Source: JBKEDC01 sp047974225 (lineage in GTDB: Bacteria > Bacteroidota > Bacteroidia > Bacteroidales > Prolixibacteraceae). Taken from it: 34,398 nt of DNA. The position numbers were made by a program, and so were the translations under genes. The stretch is from positions 1-34,398 of the forward strand of contig JBKECD010000172.1 in NCBI GenBank assembly GCA_047974225.1. The letters run 5' to 3'. Shown in pieces: positions 1-7,282 of the stretch (positions within the stretch are counted from its first letter, which is position 1; each line of letters begins with the position of its first letter). Under the pieces are notes generated by a model, which saw nothing but the letters and a program-made list of their open reading frames with translations, was not told the DNA's origin and did no database searches.

Positions 1-41
1 AAGGAAGAGGATTAAGTCAGACACAGTGCTGTAGGGGAATT

Positions 42-115
42 TTAAAGCTCCCTGCGAATGGTTCGTTCACTAATATCTAATTCCTTTGCGATAAAAACTT
101 AGAAAATTCTTCCAT
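42..115 (-). pseudogene. relic of a helix-turn-helix protein C-terminus
   Basis: Read on the minus strand, positions 98 to 45 translate to VFIAKELDISERTIRREL and end in TAA at 44-42. The string has the look of a helix-turn-helix recognition segment (AKELDISERTIRREL). The frame is closed by TAA immediately upstream (101-99). An ATG at 115-113 (MEEFSK...) enters the same DNA in another frame, so a frameshift would be needed to join them. No longer coding frame surrounds it. I read it as a decayed gene end; the family cannot be stated. Confidence 0.4.
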
Positions 116-140
116 ATTTTTCTCACTAAACAAACTTTCC

Positions 141-148
141 TATATTTG
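141..148 (+). promoter_or_regulatory. possible Bacteroidota -7 element
   Basis: TATATTTG followed by CA matches the TAnnTTTG -7 consensus. No TTG is visible at the expected -33 distance. It would drive transcription toward the truncated DUF1524 gene. The stretch 1-290 otherwise holds only the helix-turn-helix relic and no convincing gene. Confidence 0.25.
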
Positions 149-290
149 CAGTCATAAGTCGTTCTTTGTGTTTGCGCAAAAGCAAAGCGAGGTAAAATAA
201 TGAACTTCGCTCGTTTCTAAATCGTTACCTGTTAAGAAGATATTTTTCGTAACATCCTTGTTTATAGGCAATAGTGAGATTTAGGATGTC

Positions 291-1280
291 TTGCGGAGGT
301 TTATTTTGGGATTGCCAACGAATGCTTTAAATAAAATCTTTATGGGGTTGTACTATCATAAGGATTTTGATGTTAATAATTATTTGTTTTCCATACAGAA
401 AATACTATTGAGCCTTTCACGGACACAGCGGTTTCCGAAAGATACCGAGGTGTTGAATACATTAAAGGAAAAAGATGTGTATAACATCAAGCCTAAAAAT
501 AGAATTTATCTATTAGAACGGCTTGAGAATTTTAACAACAAAGAGTGTGTTTCAATTGCTGGGGATTCAGATATTACGATAGAGCATATATTTCCTCAAA
601 ATCCAGATCCCAAATGGAAGATTGAATTAGGGCAGGAAGAATATGAATTCATCAAAGAGAACTATTTAAATACGATTGGTAATTTAACTTTATCGGGTTA
701 CAATGGGAAATTGAGCAATAAATATTTTGCAGAAAAGAGAGACCTTAATGTTGATGGCAAAGAGCAAGGGTACAGATATAGTCGCCTTTGGTTGAATCGA
801 GATTTGAAAGATAAGGAAAAATGGGGAAGAATGGAAGTGGAAGAAAGAATCAAAGCCCTATCAGAACGTTTCTTGCAGATTTGGGAGTATCCTCAAATAA
901 GTATAGAGTCAGGAGGAAGCGAAGAAGTTAATATATTTGATGCGGAGGAACCGCGGTTTAAAAAGTTGGAGTATGCTGTATTCTTCGATCAAAAGTTAGA
1001 GGTTACACAAGTAGCTAAGTTATATCATGAATTGTTTAAGAAGTTGTTTGAGTTGCAGCCAGAAATCTTTTTCAAGTCAGATATTGCGCCAAAAATTAGT
1101 TTGTCGAATAATCCGAAAGAAGATGGTTTAAGGCAAGAGATGCCACTGAATGATACTTATTTTATTGAAGGGAATATTGACAATAATGGGAAGTTTGATA
1201 GAATAAAATACGCATTGACAATTTTCGGTTTTGAAGATGAATTGGTGATAAAATATGCTGCTGATGTTGAAGCGGAATAA
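291..1280 (+). CDS. GmrSD-type DUF262/DUF1524 nuclease, C-terminal part only
   Basis: This is the C-terminal portion of a DUF262/DUF1524 (GmrSD-like) protein, a family that includes type IV restriction enzymes against modified DNA. Residues 1-15 (RRFILGLPTNALNKIF) match the helical linker that normally sits mid-protein. The His-Asn-type nuclease signature IEHIFPQN is at 97-104, followed by NTIGNLTL (127-134) and a Ser-Asn...Lys segment. About 120 further residues form an unassigned C-terminal domain. The only available start is TTG at 291, and an in-frame TAG lies at 282-284. The DUF262 half, which would carry the ParB-like NTPase motif, is therefore absent. The gene ends 24 nt before the OLD-like ATPase, so the two were probably one operon. 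It is likely a non-functional remnant, although expression of an isolated nuclease domain cannot be excluded. Confidence 0.7.
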   Translation: MRRFILGLPTNALNKIFMGLYYHKDFDVNNYLFSIQKILLSLSRTQRFPKDTEVLNTLKEKDVYNIKPKNRIYLLERLENFNNKECVSIAGDSDITIEHIFPQNPDPKWKIELGQEEYEFIKENYLNTIGNLTLSGYNGKLSNKYFAEKRDLNVDGKEQGYRYSRLWLNRDLKDKEKWGRMEVEERIKALSERFLQIWEYPQISIESGGSEEVNIFDAEEPRFKKLEYAVFFDQKLEVTQVAKLYHELFKKLFELQPEIFFKSDIAPKISLSNNPKEDGLRQEMPLNDTYFIEGNIDNNGKFDRIKYALTIFGFEDELVIKYAADVEAE

Positions 1281-1304
1281 CTAATTAATCCTTGAAAAAC
1301 AACT

Positions 1305-3038
1305 ATGATACATAAGCTAATACTAAAAAACTTCAAAAGCATTCGTGAGGAGGTATTTGATTTTAATAGGTTCGATTTAATTGTTGGTGCTAACAATAGT
1401 GGGAAGAGTACGGCTTTGCAGGCGATGGCTATTTGGCAGTATTGTGTGGATCGGTTTCGCTTGACAAAGCGGAAAGGCAGTCGAGGGATTCAGGTGGTTT
1501 TGCCAAACTTTACGGCTTTGCCGCTGCCTGAGTTCAACTTGTTGTGGACAGACCGAACTGACAGGGAGTATAAAGATGATTCCTCAAAGAAAAGTGGTAA
1601 GGCACAGCAATATATCTATATCGAAATTGACGTGTATTGGCGTGATGAAAAAAATGTGGAGCAGAATCTATGTGTTCAGCTGCGCTATCAATCGCCACAA
1701 GCCGTCTTTGCCATCCCCCAAGGTGAATGGGCTAATTTCAATGAGAAAAGCAATATGCCAAGCTTTCCCCGGGTGGTTTATGTGCCTCCTTTCTCGGGGC
1801 TAGAACCGCATGAGCAATGGATGGATGATGGCAATGTGCGCCAACAAATTGGAAAAGCACAACCAGGCTCTGTTTTGCGAAATCTTTTATTTCGAGTGAT
1901 TGATCGGGACTATCAGTCAATCCAAGAGAATGAAGATTGGAAAGAAATTATTGCTCGAATTAAAGAATGGTTTGGCATTGATTTGCAACTGTTGGAATAT
2001 GAAAAGGGCATTAGCACCGAAATAACAGCGGAATATAAATCCAGTAGGAAAGCATTTGATATTATTTCTGGGGGGAGTGGCTTCCACCAGATATTGACTT
2101 TGATGGCTTTTGCCTATGGCTATCCAGATGTAACGACGATTCTTTTTGATGAGCCAGATGCGCATTTGCATGTCAATTTGCAAAGGCAAGTGGTAAATTA
2201 TTTCAAAGCTAAGAGCAGTAAGCAATTTATCATTGCCACTCATTCCGAAGAATTTATCAAAGGTGTGGAAGTGTCGTCGATTGTTTCGATGCTGTCGGGG
2301 AAGCCGAAGCGAATTACGTCGAGTTCTGAAGTTTTGACTGCGCTGAGCGATGTGGATAATATGGATGTTGTCCGCACACGAGAGAATCCCTATATTTTGT
2401 ATTTGGAGGGTGAAGATGACGAGCGGTTGCTTTCGTGTTGGTCGAATATCTTAGGCAGAAATAATGCTTTTCAGAAGTTTTATCCTTATGTGTTGGGGGG
2501 GGCTACGAAAAAAGAGATGCAGGCTAAATCAGATAGCCACTTCAGGGCTCTGAAGCAAATAAATCCAGATGTAGAAAGAGTTATTGTTTTAGATTATGAT
2601 GGGGATGAAGTGGCAATAAATCCACCAAACAATCAATTTACAATGAATGAGTGGAAGCGAAAAAATACTGATAATTATTTGCTGGTTTCTTCGGCATGGA
2701 AAAGGGCAGTTGCCATAGCGTTGAACATTGGAAATCTAGATGAGGATTTATTTGGTCAGAAATATGCTCAGTTAATTGATTCTTTTTTTGCAAGCGAGAA
2801 CCTCACACTTCCACAAGGTGCTTCTTGGAAAGAGTTAGATGCTTCCATCTTTAAGGTGCTAGATGGTAAGAAGCTCCTTTTTGAAAACAGGAATAGCTTG
2901 TTTGAGCGATTAAAAAGAGAAAGTAATGGTGAAGTGATAATTAATCGTCAAGCAATTGCTAGTGCAATGACTTCCGATGAAATTCATCGTGATGTGGAAG
3001 ATTTCTTTGATAATTTAGGACGTGTAGTTAAGTGTTGA
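1305..3038 (+). CDS. OLD-like AAA ATPase with TOPRIM-type nuclease domain
   Basis: The protein has 577 residues. The N-terminal half is an SMC/ABC-type ATPase: Walker A GANNSGKST at 28-36, signature SGGSGFHQ at 255-262, Walker B ILFDEPDAH near 279-287, and switch His in ATHSEE at 311-316. After a linker, LYLEGEDDE (365-373) and VLDYDGDE (428-435) give the Glu and Asp-x-Asp pattern of a TOPRIM metal site. This arrangement is that of OLD-family nucleases, many of which act in phage defence (for example GajA, or PARIS-like ATPase/TOPRIM pairs). Substrate and partner are unknown. It follows the DUF1524 gene by 24 nt and likely forms an operon with it. Beyond the TGA stop, the same frame continues with coding-like sequence after a second stop (see findings), so the C-terminus may be truncated. 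Confidence 0.75.
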   Translation: MIHKLILKNFKSIREEVFDFNRFDLIVGANNSGKSTALQAMAIWQYCVDRFRLTKRKGSRGIQVVLPNFTALPLPEFNLLWTDRTDREYKDDSSKKSGKAQQYIYIEIDVYWRDEKNVEQNLCVQLRYQSPQAVFAIPQGEWANFNEKSNMPSFPRVVYVPPFSGLEPHEQWMDDGNVRQQIGKAQPGSVLRNLLFRVIDRDYQSIQENEDWKEIIARIKEWFGIDLQLLEYEKGISTEITAEYKSSRKAFDIISGGSGFHQILTLMAFAYGYPDVTTILFDEPDAHLHVNLQRQVVNYFKAKSSKQFIIATHSEEFIKGVEVSSIVSMLSGKPKRITSSSEVLTALSDVDNMDVVRTRENPYILYLEGEDDERLLSCWSNILGRNNAFQKFYPYVLGGATKKEMQAKSDSHFRALKQINPDVERVIVLDYDGDEVAINPPNNQFTMNEWKRKNTDNYLLVSSAWKRAVAIALNIGNLDEDLFGQKYAQLIDSFFASENLTLPQGASWKELDASIFKVLDGKKLLFENRNSLFERLKRESNGEVIINRQAIASAMTSDEIHRDVEDFFDNLGRVVKC

Positions 3039-3203
3039 ATTGAATAAACCCTTAATTTCCTAAAAGATAAGGCAGATTGGCAAGAATTATATAATTTTGT
3101 GTCGGGTAAGATTTGCCAGCGGCGCTTTTAAGCTTTGGATTCGCCGCCGTAGGCAAAGCGCGAAGCACCGCGCCATCAGGCACCGCCAAAAAAAACAAAA
3201 GAA

Positions 3204-3728
3204 ATGATTAAAGATAAATTGAAAACTATTAAAGCCCTCATCTTCGATGTAGATGGGGTGCTTTCCGAAGATACCAGTCCGCTAGACGCTAATGGAGTGC
3301 CGATGCGCACCACCAATGTGAAAGATGGCTTTGCCATCCGCAATGCTGTGGGCATGGGCATGCAAGTGGCGATTATCACTGGAGGAAATACCGAACCTGT
3401 GCGCTTGCGCTATCAGAAAGTGGGGGCGCAGCACATCTATATGGCGGCCGAAGACAAAGTGAAAGTGCTCTATGAGTATGCCGACACGGTGGGCATAGCC
3501 CTCGAAGATATGCTTTATATGGGTGATGACTTGATTGATTTGAAAGTGATGCAGTTGGTGGGTTTCCCCTGCTGCCCCAAAGATGCCTGCGATGAGGTGA
3601 AAGCTGCGGCAAGCTATATATCGTCGAAGAAAGGTGGGCGAGGATGTGTGCGTGATGTGATTGAGCAGGTGATGCGCGCACAAGGTATTTGGCTGAATGA
3701 AAACGCATTTACATGGAGATCAACCTAA
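3204..3728 (+). CDS. kdsC: 3-deoxy-D-manno-octulosonate 8-phosphate phosphatase (KdsC-like HAD)
   Basis: This small HAD phosphatase of the C0 (cap-less) type has 174 residues, the usual KdsC length. Motif I is FDVDGVL with nucleophile Asp15 and acid/base Asp17. Motif II is the Thr in ITGGNT (58-63), motif III is Lys85, and motif IV is GDDLIDL with Asp108/Asp109. The family hydrolyses KDO-8-phosphate to KDO in the cytoplasm, a step in lipopolysaccharide core synthesis. Its stop codon overlaps the maf start (TAATG), so the pair is translationally coupled. A second-best reading is another small-substrate C0 HAD phosphatase, because specificity cannot be proved from motifs. Confidence 0.85.
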   Translation: MIKDKLKTIKALIFDVDGVLSEDTSPLDANGVPMRTTNVKDGFAIRNAVGMGMQVAIITGGNTEPVRLRYQKVGAQHIYMAAEDKVKVLYEYADTVGIALEDMLYMGDDLIDLKVMQLVGFPCCPKDACDEVKAAASYISSKKGGRGCVRDVIEQVMRAQGIWLNENAFTWRST

Positions 3729-4306
3729 TGTTAGAAAACTTATCAAACTATCGTGTGGTGCTTGCTTCGGCATCGCCACGCCGACAAGAATTATTGAAAG
3801 AGCTAGGCTTGAGCTTCACCGTTCGCCCAGCAAGTGTCGATGAAGTCTATCCTGAAAACTTGGGCATGACTGCCATTCCTGAGTTTCTTTCAGAACTCAA
3901 AGCCGAAGCCTTGGCGGAAACCATGGCTGATGATGAGCTGATTATCTCCGCTGACACCATTGTGTGGAAAGAGGGCGACGTGTTGGGCAAGCCGGCTAAT
4001 CGGGGGGAAGCTTGTGCGATGATTCGCTCGCTTGCAGGCAGTCAGCACGAAGTGATTACGGGCGTAACACTTCTCTCGAAAGCAAAGAAACGTTCGTTTC
4101 ATGCTGTGACGGAAGTGTGGTTTGAAGAACTCACCGACGAGGAAATCAATTACTATGTCGATAAATATCAGCCGATGGACAAGGCAGGTGCTTATGGCAT
4201 TCAAGAGTGGATTGGCTTTGTGGCGGTGAGTAAAATCGAAGGTTCATTTTATAATGTGATGGGCTTGCCGGTGCATAAATTATATCATGCGTTGAAAGAA
4301 TTTTAG
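3728..4306 (+). CDS. maf: Maf nucleotide pyrophosphatase (YhdE-like)
   Basis: The Maf-family nucleoside triphosphate pyrophosphatase has 192 residues. Numbered from the chosen start, the motifs are ASASPRRQELL (13-23), SADTIVW (74-80), LGKP (86-89), SQHEVITG (105-112) and DKAGAYGIQE (151-160). The last resembles the dTTP/UTP-hydrolysing YhdE branch. The enzyme removes non-canonical or excess nucleotides and has been linked to division control. I chose ATG at 3728 because it overlaps the kdsC stop as TAATG and has GGAG at 3715-3718 at good spacing; the alternative ATG at 3713 would add five residues inside kdsC. Confidence 0.9.
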   Translation: MLENLSNYRVVLASASPRRQELLKELGLSFTVRPASVDEVYPENLGMTAIPEFLSELKAEALAETMADDELIISADTIVWKEGDVLGKPANRGEACAMIRSLAGSQHEVITGVTLLSKAKKRSFHAVTEVWFEELTDEEINYYVDKYQPMDKAGAYGIQEWIGFVAVSKIEGSFYNVMGLPVHKLYHALKEF

Positions 4307-4308
4307 TC

Positions 4309-4410
4309 AATTACGAATTATGAATTACGAATTACGAATAGTGCTTCGCACTTGGAGCTTCGCACTTAGAACTTGGCGCCCCGCACTTCGCACTTCGCAC
4401 TTTGCACTTC
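4309..4410 (+). repeat. degenerate heptanucleotide arrays (AATTACG and GCACTTC)
   Basis: Two adjacent arrays with 7-nt units are visible. About four copies of AATTACG lie at 4309-4339. Degenerate GCACTTC units follow from about 4341 to 4410, the last four being nearly perfect (4383-4410). The array starts just after the maf stop and runs into the first 30 codons of the lipoprotein gene. The same GCACTTC word recurs at 12803-12837 and 33079-33111. Confidence 0.8.
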
Positions 4411-5054
4411 TTTCATTGCTTTTAGTGGCTTGTAAGCAGCCGAAAGAGCTTAAATTCACCGATATGCATATTGATGAAGATAATGCGCAATATAGTCTTC
4501 ATGCACAATATCCAATTTTTGGGATTGACACCTTGGATGTTTCGATCTCTACTGTGGTGGACGATTATTTCTCGGAATGCAAAACAGAATCGGCAGCGCA
4601 CATGAATAAGAAATGGTTTCGCCCTTATAAAGTGAATATTGTCAGCAATAGTGAAGTGGTGGCAGGACGCTATATATCGGTGAATATGGACTGCTACTAC
4701 GATATGGGCGGTGTGCATGGCATGACGAACAACGAGATCTTTAACTATGATGTGCAAAATAATCAATTCATCGACACTGATGCGCTTTTTAACAGAAGTT
4801 CGAAGAGGCTAATAGAGCTTGTGAAAGCGAAAATTAAAGAAAAGGTTGCTTCCCCGTGGACTGACGATGCTATGAAAGGGAGAGGGTTGTACAACGATTT
4901 GCAAGATCCAGAGAGTTTGTCGAAGTTTCAGATAACCAACGAAGGCGTGAAGTTTATCTTCGACCCTTATGAAGTGGCGTGCTATGCCGAAGGAACAGTT
5001 ACCGTAGTGGTGGGATATGATGAATTTCCATTTAATATAGAGATTAAAAAATAA
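4320..5054 (+). CDS. DUF3298/DUF4163-like lipoprotein
   Basis: This predicted lipoprotein has 244 residues. The signal peptide ends in LLSLLLVAC, with Cys38 as the lipidation site. The mature part contains YYDMGGVHGM and near the end IFDPYEVACYAEGTVTVVVGYDEF, the pattern of DUF3298 (RsiV-type extracellular domain). It is probably anchored in the envelope; ligand and role are unknown. The n-region of the signal is unusual: residues 8-30 read as three near-copies of ALRTWSF encoded by the GCACTTC array. ATG at 4320 is the only ATG that gives a usable signal; GTG at 4341 is possible. The stop overlaps the next gene as TAATG, so the two are translationally coupled. Confidence 0.7.
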   Translation: MNYELRIVLRTWSFALRTWRPALRTSHFALLSLLLVACKQPKELKFTDMHIDEDNAQYSLHAQYPIFGIDTLDVSISTVVDDYFSECKTESAAHMNKKWFRPYKVNIVSNSEVVAGRYISVNMDCYYDMGGVHGMTNNEIFNYDVQNNQFIDTDALFNRSSKRLIELVKAKIKEKVASPWTDDAMKGRGLYNDLQDPESLSKFQITNEGVKFIFDPYEVACYAEGTVTVVVGYDEFPFNIEIKK

Positions 5055-7198
5055 TGATGAATAGAAAGATTTTAGTTTTGGGCTTATTCGTAAGCCTTAG
5101 TCTTGCCACAATGGCAAACGAAGGAATGTGGATTCCGAGCCTTTTGAAGAAGTACAACATTGAAGAAATGCAGCAAATGGGTTTTAAGCTCACAGCTGAA
5201 GATGTGTATAGTGTGAACCAAAACAGCATGAAAGATGCAGTGGTGATGTTTGGCAGAGGTTGCACTGGCGAGATGGTGTCAGACCAAGGATTGCTTTTCA
5301 CTAACCACCATTGTGGTTATGGGCAGATTCAAGCGCATTCATCGTTGGAGCATGATTACCTCACCGATGGTTTTTGGGCGAAGAGCCGCAGTGAAGAATT
5401 GCCAAATCCCGGTTTGGAGGTGCGCTTCTTGGAGCGTATGGATGATGTGTCGGAATTGGTGTTTGCAGAAACTGAGGGCTTATCATTGACAGAAAAGAAT
5501 GACAAAATCAAGCAAAACATAGCTAAGCTAGAAAAAGAAGTCGAAACAAATGAGTTTATTGATGCCGTGGTGAAACCTCTTTTTAAAGGCAATCAATATT
5601 TCATTTATGTCTATAATGTATTCAAAGATGTGCGCTTGGTGGGGGCTCCTCCCTCGGCTATAGGCAAGTTTGGTGGCGACACCGACAATTGGATGTGGCC
5701 TCGCCACACAGGCGATTTCTCGGTCTTCCGTGTTTATGCCAATAAAAACAATGAGCCTGCTGGCTATGCCGAAGACAATGTGCCCTATCAACCCAAATCA
5801 CATTTCCCAATTTCGCTTGGAGGTGTGCAGCCCGAAGATTTTGTGATGGTATTTGGCTTCCCCGGAAGTACTGATGAATACCTGCCTTCCTATGCGGTGG
5901 ATATGATCATGAGTCAGATAGATCCGTTGAAAGTGGACATTCGCACTCAAAAGCTTGCCATTATGAAGCAGCATATGAATGCTGATGCCGAAGTGCGCAT
6001 TAAGTATTCAGCTAAATATGCTTCGGTGGCAAATGGCTGGAAAAAATGGCAAGGCGAAATCAAGGGATTGAAACGCCTTGATGCGGTGAAAAAGAAAGAA
6101 AGAAGCGAAGCAGAATTTGCGCTCTGGGCAAATAAATCAAAAGAAAACAAGCAGCTCTATGCACAGGTGTTGCCCGAGCTTGATAAACTTTATGCGAAGT
6201 TTGTGCCCGTGGCGAAAGCCTACAACTATTATCTGGAAACATGGTATTCGGGAACAGATGCGCTAGACTTTGTCAGAAAGGCTCAGGGAATGACGAAAGG
6301 AATTGCTGATAAATCAGCGGAAGAAATCGAAGCCCTCAAAGTTAAACTGCAAAAAGCAGCTGATGCGCACTTCAAAGATTATGACGCAGCTACCGATGCT
6401 GATGTGTTTGTGGCATTGATGCACATGCTAAATGACGGCTTGAGCGAAGAGTATCTGCCCGAGGCTTTTGTGAAGCTGATGCAGAATTATGACGATGCTA
6501 AATTGCTTGATAGGGTATATCGGAAGTCGATGTTTACTAATCAGGAATTGGTGAATGCGTGGATTGCAAAACTGAATAGCAAAACCACGATAGATAAAGA
6601 CCCAATGGTGCGCCTGAATGAAGCTTTGATGGATGGCTATTATAAAGTGCGCGCTCCGTATGTGAATTTCGATACGCAGATTAAATCGCTCGAAAAACAA
6701 TATATGGCTGGAATTATGGCAATGAAAAAGGATGAACGCATCTATCCTGATGCCAACAATATCACCATGCGTGTGGCTTATGGCAAAGTAGAGGGCTACG
6801 AGCCATTGGACGGTGTGCAGTATAAGCATTACACCACCCTAGATGGTATCATTGCTAAGGATAATCCCGAAATCTATGATTATAATGTGCCTCAGCAATT
6901 GAAAAAACTTCATGCAACGGCTGATTACGGCAGATATGCACTTGCCGATGGTAATTTGCCGGTGGCGTTCATCGCGTCTATTCATACCACGGGAGGAAAC
7001 TCTGGTAGTCCAGCAATTAATGCTAATGGCGAGTTGATTGGTATCAACTTCGACCGCTGCTGGGAGGGTACAATGAGCGATATCATGTTCGACCCCGACC
7101 GTTGTCGGAATATTATGGTGGATATCCGCTATGCCTTGTTTATCATTGATAAGTTTGCAGGGGCTGGATATCTGATTGATGAGATGACTATCAAGTAG
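5054..7198 (+). CDS. S46 dipeptidyl-peptidase, DPP11-like
   Basis: The serine exopeptidase has 714 residues, the normal length for family S46. A signal peptide ends near residue 21 (SLATMA|NEG), so it acts in the periplasm. The triad is His86 in TNHHCGYG, Asp221 in HTGDFSVFR and Ser650 in GGNSGSP. Arg668 in NFDRCWEG lies 18 residues after the Ser. From family knowledge this position is Arg in DPP11, which cuts after a penultimate Asp or Glu, and Gly in DPP7, so I call it DPP11-like. Such enzymes feed dipeptides from extracellular protein into amino-acid catabolism. The start overlaps the lipoprotein stop (TAATG); a second ATG follows at once. Its TAG is directly followed, in the same frame, by the TamB-like coding sequence. 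Confidence 0.88.
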   Translation: MMNRKILVLGLFVSLSLATMANEGMWIPSLLKKYNIEEMQQMGFKLTAEDVYSVNQNSMKDAVVMFGRGCTGEMVSDQGLLFTNHHCGYGQIQAHSSLEHDYLTDGFWAKSRSEELPNPGLEVRFLERMDDVSELVFAETEGLSLTEKNDKIKQNIAKLEKEVETNEFIDAVVKPLFKGNQYFIYVYNVFKDVRLVGAPPSAIGKFGGDTDNWMWPRHTGDFSVFRVYANKNNEPAGYAEDNVPYQPKSHFPISLGGVQPEDFVMVFGFPGSTDEYLPSYAVDMIMSQIDPLKVDIRTQKLAIMKQHMNADAEVRIKYSAKYASVANGWKKWQGEIKGLKRLDAVKKKERSEAEFALWANKSKENKQLYAQVLPELDKLYAKFVPVAKAYNYYLETWYSGTDALDFVRKAQGMTKGIADKSAEEIEALKVKLQKAADAHFKDYDAATDADVFVALMHMLNDGLSEEYLPEAFVKLMQNYDDAKLLDRVYRKSMFTNQELVNAWIAKLNSKTTIDKDPMVRLNEALMDGYYKVRAPYVNFDTQIKSLEKQYMAGIMAMKKDERIYPDANNITMRVAYGKVEGYEPLDGVQYKHYTTLDGIIAKDNPEIYDYNVPQQLKKLHATADYGRYALADGNLPVAFIASIHTTGGNSGSPAINANGELIGINFDRCWEGTMSDIMFDPDRCRNIMVDIRYALFIIDKFAGAGYLIDEMTIK

Positions 7199-7282
7199 AT
7201 TTCAGAAATCCCCAATTTTATTAAAACACTGATTAAAATATTACTCTGGATTGGCGGCGCAATTTTTGCGCTGCTTTTCTCG

